A DNA stretch of 64,000 nucleotides from JAWLEP01 sp964553045. GTDB lineage: Bacteria > Fermentibacterota > Fermentibacteria > Fermentibacterales > JCC-6. Under the pieces are notes generated by a model, which saw nothing but the letters and a program-made list of their open reading frames with translations, was not told the origin of the DNA and ran no database searches. Below, in pieces: positions 44,574-51,820 of the stretch (its first letter is position 1; the number at the start of each line of letters is the position of its first letter). The DNA is taken from assembly GCA_964553045.1 (NCBI GenBank), contig CAZKJG010000005.1, positions 84,888 to 148,887 on the forward strand, read 5' to 3'. A program made the position numbers and the translations under genes.

Positions 44574-44619
44574 GACGGCATCCCTCCCTGCCGAGATCAC
44601 AAACGGGCTTCTCCGGTCT

Positions 44620-44647
44620 AAGATAAGAACCGGCCTGCCCCTGCCAA
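44620..44647 (-). promoter_or_regulatory. Likely promoter of the phosphoesterase-BLUF cluster
   Basis: Minus-strand TTGGCA (44647-44642), 16-nt spacer, TATCTT (44625-44620). The start would fall near 44613, just before the GTG/TTG candidates of the phosphoesterase. A CCGGT ... ACCGG palindrome (44613-44633) spans the -10 box. Confidence 0.45.
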
Positions 44648-44734
44648 AGCCGGCCGAAGGACCCTTACCGAAGGCCGAAGAAATGAGTTAGGCTATGCGG
44701 GCGGGAATCGTCGAACCCAACGGATGGAGGAGAA

Positions 44735-45397
44735 GTGAGCCAGAATCTGCATGAGAGAGTCCGCAGGCACACCCGGAGGCTTGCGCTGAGCAGGGAGGAC
44801 GGGCTGCTGGCCGATCTGCGCAGCAGGACGGGCGAGCTTCCGGAGGCCAGGATGCAGGTATCGCCGCAGCAGGGACAGCTGCTGGGCCTGCTGGCGGGTC
44901 TGACCGGGGCCGGGGCGATCCTGGAGGTGGGCGTGTTCACCGGGTACAGCTCCATCTGCATGGCCCGCAGCCTCCCCCCGGATGGCCGGCTGGTGGCCTG
45001 CGACATCTCCCAGGAATGGACCGCAATAGCGGAGGAGTACTGGCGCAGAGCCGGCCTCCGCGATCGCATAGATCTTCGGCTGGGCCCAGCCTCCGACAGC
45101 CTGCAGGCCCTCTGCGAGGAGGGAATGGACGGGCGCTTTGACATGGCCTTCATAGACGCCGACAAGTCGGGCTATGCCGACTACTTCGCCGCCTGCCGCA
45201 GGCTGGTGAGGCCGGGCGGTCTGATCGCCCTGGACAATGCGTTCCTGGGGGGAAGGGCCCTGGATACCTCTCCGGATGAAGGCGCGGCTTCGGTGGTGGC
45301 CGGCCTGGTCGAAGCCGTCTATGCCGACCCTGATCTGATGCCGGTCATATTACCCATGGGGGACGGCGTCCTTGCGGTGCGTCTGACCGAAGGCTGA
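44735..45397 (+). CDS. SAM-dependent O-methyltransferase (family 3)
   Basis: 220-residue class I methyltransferase of the cation-dependent O-methyltransferase family (catechol/caffeoyl-CoA type). Motif I is ILEVGVFTGYSS, followed by VACDIS; the metal site is FIDADKSGYADY and IALDNAF. Substrate unknown. The GTG start at 44735 has GGAGGAG 3-4 nt upstream. It stands alone, followed by the histidine kinase gene with its own promoter. Confidence 0.92.
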   Translation: MSQNLHERVRRHTRRLALSREDGLLADLRSRTGELPEARMQVSPQQGQLLGLLAGLTGAGAILEVGVFTGYSSICMARSLPPDGRLVACDISQEWTAIAEEYWRRAGLRDRIDLRLGPASDSLQALCEEGMDGRFDMAFIDADKSGYADYFAACRRLVRPGGLIALDNAFLGGRALDTSPDEGAASVVAGLVEAVYADPDLMPVILPMGDGVLAVRLTEG

Positions 45398-45411
45398 CCC
45401 GCGGCGGGGCA

Positions 45412-45440
45412 TTGCCGAGACCCGCCCGGTTGCCTATTCT
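45412..45440 (+). promoter_or_regulatory. Likely promoter of the histidine kinase gene
   Basis: TTGCCG (45412-45417), 17-nt spacer, TATTCT (45435-45440); start near 45447, 75 nt before the ATA at 45522. Confidence 0.45.
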
Positions 45441-45521
45441 TGAATCGAGTCGTGGGTATTTTCCAGGGTATGCCGCCGCTGCGGGGCAGCCTGCCCGACC
45501 GCTAAACCCCGGAGGGGAACC

Positions 45522-46631
45522 ATAGGCGATACGCCGCGCGCTCAGTCGACCGAGTCCAGGGACGTATTCCGGGCCCTGCTGCTGCTGGGCATGCTCCTGG
45601 TGTACGGCGTTGTGGTCTACGTCTTCCGCTTCCTCCTCCAGCTCAGCTCCATATACTCCCACCTCCTCTACATCCCCATACTGATAGCGGCCATATGGTG
45701 GGGGCGGGGTGTGCTCGTCATCGCTACGGCAAAGATACTGGAGATCGCGCTACTGCATCTTTCCGGGGCGGTTTCCACCGACCTCTTCGTGGATATGGGA
45801 AGGGCCGGTGCAGTACTGCTGGTGGGTCTGGCCGCCGGGGAGATAGGAAGGTCCATTACCAAGACCAGGGACCGCATGAGGAAGGCCGAGCGCAAGGCGG
45901 CCGAGGCCAACAAACAGCTTCGCAGCCTGTCCACGCTGCAGCGGGATTTCCTCAAGATCGCCGTCCACGACCTCCGCTCTCCGGTCAACACCTCCATATC
46001 GCTGGTCTACGGCCTGGAGTCGGTCATGGACAAGCCCCTGAGCCAGCAGCAGGTGCACCTGCTCGAGCGTCTCCGCGACAGGCTGGGTGAGGTGAGCTCC
46101 TTCCTGCACGACTTCCAGGTGCTGGCCATGCTGGACTCCTCGGAGGATCTGCGCTCCAGCATCAAGACCGTGGACGTGGGTTCCATACTGGAGAAGGTAG
46201 TGGAGGAGCTCTCCGACCGCTCCTCGATGAAGGAGCAGAACGTGGAGCTCAACGTCCCCCCCCATCTGCCCGCGGTGGAGGGAATAGGATTCCTGGTTCG
46301 GGAGGCGGCGGGCAACCTTCTCGCCAACGCCATAAAGTACACGCCCAGGGGGGGCAGAATCGAGGTACGGGCCAGGAGCGGCGACGGAAGCGTTCTCATA
46401 CAGGTCGAGGACAACGGGCCCGGCATCAGTCCCGAGGACCAGGACCGGCTGTTCGAGGAGTTCGTGCGGATCCGCGCGTCCGCCGGGAAGTCCCGGGGCA
46501 GCGGCCTGGGGCTCTCCATAGTCAAGCGGGCGGCGGACGTGCACGGCGGCGACGTCCGGGTGGAGAGCGAGCTGGGAGAGGGCAGCACATTCACCCTGGA
46601 ACTCCCCCTGACCACCGAGGGCTCCCTCTAG
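45522..46631 (+). CDS. Membrane sensor histidine kinase, possible ATA start
   Basis: 369 residues from ATA 45522, 346 from ATG 45591. N-terminal helices (RALLLLGMLLVYGVVVYVFRF, then two or three more) form a short sensor. A linker coiled coil leads to HisKA with AVHDLRSPVNTS. A complete ATPase domain follows: N box GNLLANAIKYTPRGG, VEDNGPGIS and GSGLGLSIVKRAAD. No receiver or partner regulator is adjacent. GGAGGGG lies at the ideal distance before ATA, whereas ATG 45591 has no ribosome site and would cut the first helix, so the longer form is proposed. It converges on the hydrogenase protease gene (4-nt overlap of ends). Confidence 0.88.
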   Translation: MGDTPRAQSTESRDVFRALLLLGMLLVYGVVVYVFRFLLQLSSIYSHLLYIPILIAAIWWGRGVLVIATAKILEIALLHLSGAVSTDLFVDMGRAGAVLLVGLAAGEIGRSITKTRDRMRKAERKAAEANKQLRSLSTLQRDFLKIAVHDLRSPVNTSISLVYGLESVMDKPLSQQQVHLLERLRDRLGEVSSFLHDFQVLAMLDSSEDLRSSIKTVDVGSILEKVVEELSDRSSMKEQNVELNVPPHLPAVEGIGFLVREAAGNLLANAIKYTPRGGRIEVRARSGDGSVLIQVEDNGPGISPEDQDRLFEEFVRIRASAGKSRGSGLGLSIVKRAADVHGGDVRVESELGEGSTFTLELPLTTEGSL

Positions 46632-47131
46632 AGGCCCAGCACCTCCATAAGCGCCCGCTCCGCGATGTCCAGGGCACGCGAGACCTCGTCGCAGGGGGGG
46701 GCTCCGAATCTCGTGACGGCCGGCTGAACCGCCAGCAGCGCGATGCGCGCTCCGGTCTGTTCGCGCAGGTACTCCACCAGCATGGACATCGAGACGGAGT
46801 GGGTGGTCGCGCAGCCGGAGCCGGATAATCTGGCCGCGTCCATCAGCGAGAGGCTGCCCGGTTCCCCGCCGAAGTCGGCGGTGTCCAGCAGTATGACCAC
46901 ATCCGGTCCGGCCCTGGCAATCGGGGCGGTCTGGTTCTCCGGGGTGGTGCCGGCATCTATGCATACCGCGCGGATGCGGCCCGAGAGCCTGCCCAGCAGA
47001 GCCGGGCCGAATCCGTCGTCGGCCCGCATGGTGTTGCCCACCCCCAGAAGAACGACGCGGGAGCCGGCTTCTGCCAGCTCCCGCAGTCCCTCTGTCAGCA
47101 GGCTCTCTTCCGCACCGGACCCGTGGGTCAG
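46628..47131 (-). CDS. Hydrogenase maturation endopeptidase (HycI/HyaD-like)
   Basis: About 167 residues. Clips the C-terminal extension from the [NiFe] large subunit after nickel insertion. Motifs are LLGVGNTMRADDGFGP (first metal Asp/Glu), DAGTTPEN, LLDTADFGGEPG and CATTHSVSMS (metal His). No ATG/GTG/TTG lies between the preceding gene's stop and the conserved core. CTG 47131 overlaps that stop as CTGA with GGAGGA upstream; CTG 47098 with GGAAGAG is an alternative. Last gene of the hydrogenase operon, whose large subunit has a 35-residue tail after its last motif. Confidence 0.85.
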   Translation of the reverse strand: MTHGSGAEESLLTEGLRELAEAGSRVVLLGVGNTMRADDGFGPALLGRLSGRIRAVCIDAGTTPENQTAPIARAGPDVVILLDTADFGGEPGSLSLMDAARLSGSGCATTHSVSMSMLVEYLREQTGARIALLAVQPAVTRFGAPPCDEVSRALDIAERALMEVLGL

Positions 47132-47751
47132 GAGTCCTCCGCCGTGGTAAGGGTGGTCTGGCGGCGGCAGCGGGCGCAGAGCACCTTCATCCGGTCGGGC
47201 CTCCAGCCCTCCATGGCCGTACTCACCAGGTTCTCGTCGGTTATTCCCAGCTCCCTCATCTTTGTCAGGTAGAGGGTGGGGTTGGAGAAGGTGAGCTCGG
47301 CCAGCCGGTCGGATATCCATATCAGATGGTCGCGGCAGGCCACCGGCTCACCGCAGCACTCGCAGAGAACCAGCTCCTTCTCGATGGTCTCGTAGGCCTC
47401 TGCGCGGTCGAAGAACGACAGCTCCCACTCCCCTGAGAGGACGATGCCCTGGTGGTCGTTGATGCAGGCGGCCTCGCACTCGCCGCAGAAGATGCAGGTG
47501 TCGGTGTAGTGTATCATCACCCGCATGGGGGGGCCATCCTCGCGGTCGGTCTCGTCGCGGTGGTCGATGGCCCCCACGGGGCATATCTCCTCGCAGCCCA
47601 GGCAGCCCACGCACTTGTCGGAGTCGAACTCGGGCTGGCCGCGGAAGTTGCGGTGGGGCTGCGGCATCACCTTCGGGAAGGGGGACGTGTAGGGGCCGAC
47701 GAAGATGGCCCGTATGGCCTCCACCAGCTCTCTTACCTTAGGCAGCCTCAT
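47128..47751 (-). CDS. Ferredoxin-like subunit of the hydrogenase complex (MbhN/NuoI-like)
   Basis: 207 residues. Two [4Fe-4S] motifs, CVGCLGCEEICPVGAID and CIFCGECEAAC, near residues 45-100, as in NuoI, HycF and MbhN, which carry electrons to the small subunit. Two more Cys pairs occur later (CECC and CARC), one possibly a zinc site. GMP-type basic N-terminus for membrane-arm contact. It overlaps mrpG and the protease gene by 4 nt each. Confidence 0.88.
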   Translation of the reverse strand: MRLPKVRELVEAIRAIFVGPYTSPFPKVMPQPHRNFRGQPEFDSDKCVGCLGCEEICPVGAIDHRDETDREDGPPMRVMIHYTDTCIFCGECEAACINDHQGIVLSGEWELSFFDRAEAYETIEKELVLCECCGEPVACRDHLIWISDRLAELTFSNPTLYLTKMRELGITDENLVSTAMEGWRPDRMKVLCARCRRQTTLTTAEDS

Positions 47752-48110
47752 GTGACCGCCCCCTCCCCTTCTCCCTCACCCTTGCCCGTGTCCTCCAGGT
47801 ACTCGTCGGTGACGGAGCCCTTCCACATGCGCAGGCCGCCGTTGTGGGCACCCTTGGATATGGCATGGGCGGCCACGGGAGCGGTGAGCACCAGGAAGAG
47901 GATGCACAGCAGCGCCTTGATGCCGGTGCCGGTGGCCATGCCGCTGTAGAAGAATACTCCCAGCAGAATGCTGCAGGTGCCCAGGGTGACGCACTTGGTT
48001 GCCGCCTGGAGCCTGTTGTAGACGTCCGGCAGGCGGACCAGGCCGAGGCAGCCCAGCAGGTCGAACCCCAGGCCGACGCCGATGAGCACCTTGCCGAGGA
48101 TGCTAAGCAT
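47748..48110 (-). CDS. mrpG: Mrp/Mbh antiporter subunit G
   Basis: 120 residues, three helices. The signature GCLGLVRLPDVYNRLQAATKCVTLG is typical for MnhG/MrpG and MbhC-like subunits of the ion-translocating arm. The tail EGEGEGAVT is acidic. It overlaps mrpF by 8 nt. It is needed for the Na+/H+ module of the complex. Confidence 0.93.
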   Translation of the reverse strand: MLSILGKVLIGVGLGFDLLGCLGLVRLPDVYNRLQAATKCVTLGTCSILLGVFFYSGMATGTGIKALLCILFLVLTAPVAAHAISKGAHNGGLRMWKGSVTDEYLEDTGKGEGEGEGAVT

Positions 48111-48471
48111 CGAACCGCCTCCTCTCCAGGTACTTGGAGAAGGCCAGAGAAGCGATGAAGCTCTGCAGCGCCCAGGCGATCCCTATGTCCAGGTACCATC
48201 CGGTACCCGTTACGGCCGCCATGATGGCGCAGAAGCCCACTATAAGAATGCCCAGTATGTCTATGGCCATGATCCGGTCCGCAGAGGTGGGGCCCCTGGC
48301 TATGCGGAAGAGGCAGAGAAGGGCGGACAGAAGCACGATGTAGAGGGCGCGGGCGGCGAAATCGGAGTCGCTGACGCCTTCCAGGAACTCGACCGGATAG
48401 GTCCTGAATACGATCAGGGCCAGCACGGCCAGCAGCACGACTCCTCCCAGGGCCCATCTGGCTGCTCTCAT
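48103..48471 (-). CDS. mrpF: Mrp/Mbh antiporter subunit F
   Basis: 122 residues, three helices; the block RIARGPTSADRIMAIDILGILIVG is the MrpF signature, with the conserved Asp in DRIMAID. An extra N-terminal segment (about 30 residues) precedes it. Overlaps mrpE by 4 nt. Confidence 0.93.
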   Translation of the reverse strand: MRAARWALGGVVLLAVLALIVFRTYPVEFLEGVSDSDFAARALYIVLLSALLCLFRIARGPTSADRIMAIDILGILIVGFCAIMAAVTGTGWYLDIGIAWALQSFIASLAFSKYLERRRFDA

Positions 48472-48983
48472 TCTGCACCCCCCTCCTCCTCGAATATCCG
48501 CTTCAGAACCGGCTCGAACCTCCCGGCTATGCGACTGGCCCGCTCCTGCGGGTCATCGCTGCTCACATTGATCCAGTGGATGTAGAGGATGCCCTCTTCG
48601 GCGTCCACGTCCACCGTCATGGTTCCCGGCGTGAGGGTGATGGAGTTGGCCAGGAAGGTGAGTCCGGTCTCGGATCGGAGCGAGGTCCTGATTCGTACGA
48701 TGCCGGGCTTCACCGGAAGCGCCGGGTTGAGCACCCGGTAGGCCACGTCGAAGTTGGCCTTAACGCACTCCCAGGCCAGCAATGGCGCGTAGACGAAGAT
48801 CAGGTTTATGTACCGCAGGGGATGGGTCATCATGTGCGGCCTGCTCACGAAGAGGTCCCCCACGGAGACCGCTACGATAAGCGATACCACGACTCCCACC
48901 GCCAGGTGCTGCGGACTCACCGACCAGCTGAGAAGGCACCAGGCGACAAGGGCCACCAGGAACATGGCTATCCTGCTCCTCAT
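48468..48983 (-). CDS. mrpE: Mrp/Mbh antiporter subunit E
   Basis: 171 residues. Two N-terminal helices and a soluble C-terminal domain with ANSITLTPGTMTVDVD and ILYIHWINVSSDD, the MrpE signature. It corresponds to MbhA in archaeal membrane hydrogenases. Overlaps its neighbours by 4 nt on both sides. Confidence 0.93.
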   Translation of the reverse strand: MRSRIAMFLVALVAWCLLSWSVSPQHLAVGVVVSLIVAVSVGDLFVSRPHMMTHPLRYINLIFVYAPLLAWECVKANFDVAYRVLNPALPVKPGIVRIRTSLRSETGLTFLANSITLTPGTMTVDVDAEEGILYIHWINVSSDDPQERASRIAGRFEPVLKRIFEEEGGAE

Positions 48984-50488
48984 GAGGCACCTCCCGTCAG
49001 CACGAAGCCCAGCTGCTCGGTTCCTTCGGCCAGTGCCTCGGCGGCGGGACCCAGAAAGAGGTCACGCAGCGAGGGAAGCAGGAGCAGCCCTCCGCCGATG
49101 CAGATCACGGCGAAAAGCACCAGGGCGACCTTCATGGAGGTCGGGACCGCTGCCAGCTGTCGCAGCCGCTCCCTTCCCCCGCCGCCCTCGAAGCCGTAGC
49201 GGAGCACCTTGGTGAATGATGCCAGTGTGAGAATGCTGGCCAGAACCGCCCAGAAGGCGCTCCAGGAATGCCCGGCCCTCACCGCCGCCACGATGATCAG
49301 CAGCTTGCTCCAGAATCCGTTGAAGGGCGGTATGCCGGCGATGGACATGGAGGCTATCAGGGTGGTCCCGGAGGTCACGGGCAGCCTCCTGCCCACCCCG
49401 GCCATCCTCCTGAGGTCCCGAGTCCCGGTGGCGTGCTCCAGGGCGCCGGAGTCAAGGAACAGAAGGGACTTGAAAATGGAGTGGTTGAACAGGTGGAACA
49501 GCCCGGCCATTATCGCCAGCGGCGTGCCGATTCCTATTCCCAGGATCACGTATCCGATCTGGCTTATGGAATGGTAGGCCAGCAGCCTCTTCATGTCCCA
49601 CTGCCCCAGTGCCAGGACCACGCCCACCATCATGGACAGTATGCCCAGAACGATCAGGGGCCCGAAGGCCTGCCCGGGCACCGCGACTCCCAGGACGTTG
49701 AAGAGCACCCGGATCAGCGCGTAGACGCCCAGGGACTTGATGAGGACCCCCGAGAGCATTGCGCTGATGGGCGCGGGAGCGGAGGGGTGGGCGTCGGGCA
49801 GCCAGGCATGGAACGGAACCAGCGCCGCCTTCAGGCCGAAGCCGGCCAGAAACAGGCCGGTGACCAGCGGAACCACGTCTCCGCCTCCGCCGGCCAGCTG
49901 GGCGGCCATGTCCGCCATGTTCAGCGTGGAGGTGCGGGCGTAGAGAAGTATGATGCCCAGCAGTATGAACAGCGATGCGATGGTGCCCATCACGCCGTAC
50001 TTGAAGGCGGCCTCCAGCTCGTGCTTCCCGGTGCCGAAGGCCACCAGTGCGTAGCTTGCGACCGAGGCTATCTCCAAAAACACGAAAAGGTTGAACATGT
50101 CGCCGGTGAGGACGACTCCGTTCATCCCCGCCAGCATCAGCAGGAAGAGGCCGTAGAAGAGCCTCTTGGAAGTATAGCGCTCCATGTACCCTCTGGCGTA
50201 AATGGCAACCAGGAAGGCCACCAGGTTGACGGTGACCAGCATAAGGGCGGTCAGCCCGTCCAGCGAAAGCACAATGCCCAGCGGAGCGGGCCATCCTCCC
50301 ATGGCGTAGACCAGGGGACCTTCGAGGGCGACCAGGCGTACCGAGTACACTGCGCCCGCCGCGGCGAGAAGGGTCACCAGGAATCCCATGGCGTCGGGCA
50401 TTGCCCGGGACCGCTTTCCCATGAGCGCGCAGAGGAAGGCTCCGCCAAGGGGCACTGCGATCATCAGGGGCATCAGCGTCTGTGTCAC
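48980..50488 (-). CDS. mrpD: MrpD/NuoN-like antiporter subunit of the hydrogenase (MbhH-like)
   Basis: 502 residues, about fourteen helices. Ion-path residues of the family are intact: the TM5 Glu in FVFLEIASVASYAL, TM7 Lys in EAAFKYGVMG, and Lys residues in GLKAALVPFHAWLPDAHPSAPAPISAML and GVLIKSLGVYALI. This is the complete of the two antiporter-like subunits in the operon, proposed to move H+ or Na+ when electrons pass the hydrogenase module. Overlaps mrpC and mrpE by 4 nt. Confidence 0.93.
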   Translation of the reverse strand: MTQTLMPLMIAVPLGGAFLCALMGKRSRAMPDAMGFLVTLLAAAGAVYSVRLVALEGPLVYAMGGWPAPLGIVLSLDGLTALMLVTVNLVAFLVAIYARGYMERYTSKRLFYGLFLLMLAGMNGVVLTGDMFNLFVFLEIASVASYALVAFGTGKHELEAAFKYGVMGTIASLFILLGIILLYARTSTLNMADMAAQLAGGGGDVVPLVTGLFLAGFGLKAALVPFHAWLPDAHPSAPAPISAMLSGVLIKSLGVYALIRVLFNVLGVAVPGQAFGPLIVLGILSMMVGVVLALGQWDMKRLLAYHSISQIGYVILGIGIGTPLAIMAGLFHLFNHSIFKSLLFLDSGALEHATGTRDLRRMAGVGRRLPVTSGTTLIASMSIAGIPPFNGFWSKLLIIVAAVRAGHSWSAFWAVLASILTLASFTKVLRYGFEGGGGRERLRQLAAVPTSMKVALVLFAVICIGGGLLLLPSLRDLFLGPAAEALAEGTEQLGFVLTGGAS

Positions 50489-50823
50489 CCTCTCAGCTCC
50501 CTTATCTCGTTGACATCGTAGGTTCCGTACTTGCGGTATATCCTCATGGCTATCGCCGCCAGAAGGGCCGTGGTGGCCAGGCCTATCACTATGGCCGTCA
50601 GCACCAGGGCGTGGGGCAGCGGGTCGACCATCGCTCCCTGCGCGTTCCCCTGCGTGAAGATGGGAGGCACCCCACCTATTCTGTAACCCACCAGGACGAA
50701 CATCAGGTTGACGGCGTACTCCGCGATGGCCACGCCGACGATGATCTTTATCAGGTTGCGCTTTGACACCGCGCAGTAGATGCCGAGACTGAACAGGATC
50801 AGGCAGAGTATGTAGGCCGTCAT
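50485..50823 (-). CDS. mrpC: Mrp/Mbh antiporter subunit C (NuoK-like)
   Basis: 112 residues, three helices: LILFSLGIYCAVSKRNLIKIIVG and DPLPHALVLTAIVIGLATTALLAAIA match MrpC and NuoK, including the PLPHALVLTAIVI block. Overlaps mrpB and mrpD by 4 nt. Confidence 0.94.
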   Translation of the reverse strand: MTAYILCLILFSLGIYCAVSKRNLIKIIVGVAIAEYAVNLMFVLVGYRIGGVPPIFTQGNAQGAMVDPLPHALVLTAIVIGLATTALLAAIAMRIYRKYGTYDVNEIRELRG

Positions 50824-51284
50824 CGCTCCCCCCCGTCAGGTGAGGTGGTCTCGGCGGTGAAGATGGTCAGTATGGCGAAGACGGCGAAGAGACCGCCTCC
50901 CACCTTGAGGCATATGGCCAGGTTGGCCAGGGGGATCGACCCTGCGCTGAACAGCTCGAACGCCCTGCCCTCGGGCAGGAAGTTGGCGAGGAAGAACCCG
51001 GAGGCGAGGCCCAGCAGCGCCAGCGCCAGGAAGCCCAGCGCCCCGGTGGCCTCCATGCGGGAGGCGTCTCCGTGGGAGATCCGCTTCCAGGCGCTCCTCC
51101 CGCCGAAGGCCAGCACCAGGTGGACCAGCGAGAGGGCTACTATCACGCCTCCGGCAAAGCCGCCGCCCGGAGTGAGGTGGCCGTGCAGTACTATGTAGAG
51201 GCCGTAGAGCAGGATGAGGCCCAGTGTGAGCCTGGTGACGGTCTTTACGATGATGGACATTCCGTCGTCGGACCTGTCGGTCAT
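50820..51284 (-). CDS. mrpB: Mrp/Mbh antiporter subunit B
   Basis: 154 residues, four helices. The motif LHGHLTPGGGFAGGVIVAL identifies MnhB/MrpB and MbhF. ATG 51284 is used; ATG 51260 (MSIIVKTVTRL) is an alternative matching most homologues. It is 1 nt downstream of the MbhD/E-like gene. Confidence 0.94.
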   Translation of the reverse strand: MTDRSDDGMSIIVKTVTRLTLGLILLYGLYIVLHGHLTPGGGFAGGVIVALSLVHLVLAFGGRSAWKRISHGDASRMEATGALGFLALALLGLASGFFLANFLPEGRAFELFSAGSIPLANLAICLKVGGGLFAVFAILTIFTAETTSPDGGER

Positions 51285-51285
51285 G

Positions 51286-51816
51286 TCAGCCCTCCCCCCC
51301 GCTCTTGAGGCCCCTGTTTCTGAGAACCGCCATCACTCCCATGACCGCTGTGAAGAGCACGGTGGCCTCCCCCAGCGTGTCGTAGGCCCTGTAGTCCAGT
51401 ATCACCGAGGCGACCACGTTGGTCGCTCCGGTGTCCTGCAGGCCGCTTTCCACGTAGGTCTCGGCCACTCTCATGTAGGGGTGTCCGAGCCGGGGTATCT
51501 CCCGAAGCGCAGGCAGGGAGACCATGACAAGCAGTACGGCGAAGCCGACGCCCAGAAGGACCCCGTAGGGCCTGGCGGACACCGGAGACTCGGGAAGCCT
51601 GCGGCGGATGGTGGCCCTGATCAGTATGATCACGGCGATGATCTCCACCACCAGCTGGGTCAGCGCAACGTCCGGGGCCTTCAGAAGCAGGAAGACCAGG
51701 GAGAGAGCCAGGCCCACCGCCCCCACGGCCACCACGGATGAGATCAGGCTGCGCACCTCGATGGCCACCAGGGCCCCGAGTATCATCATTGAGAGCAGTA
51801 TGTACAGAGCAATCAT
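51286..51816 (-). CDS. MbhD/MbhE-like subunit (MrpA C-terminal domain)
   Basis: 176 residues. The first half (LISSVVAVGAVGLALSLVFLLLKAPDVALTQLVVE) is the DUF4040/MbhD domain; the second half (VILDYRAYDTLGEATVLFTAVMGVMAVLR) is MbhE-like. Archaeal Mbh has them as two proteins, while here they are one, as in the C-terminus of MrpA. Gap of 4 nt to the preceding antiporter-like gene. Confidence 0.9.
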   Translation of the reverse strand: MIALYILLSMMILGALVAIEVRSLISSVVAVGAVGLALSLVFLLLKAPDVALTQLVVEIIAVIILIRATIRRRLPESPVSARPYGVLLGVGFAVLLVMVSLPALREIPRLGHPYMRVAETYVESGLQDTGATNVVASVILDYRAYDTLGEATVLFTAVMGVMAVLRNRGLKSGGEG

Positions 51817-51820
51817 CTCA

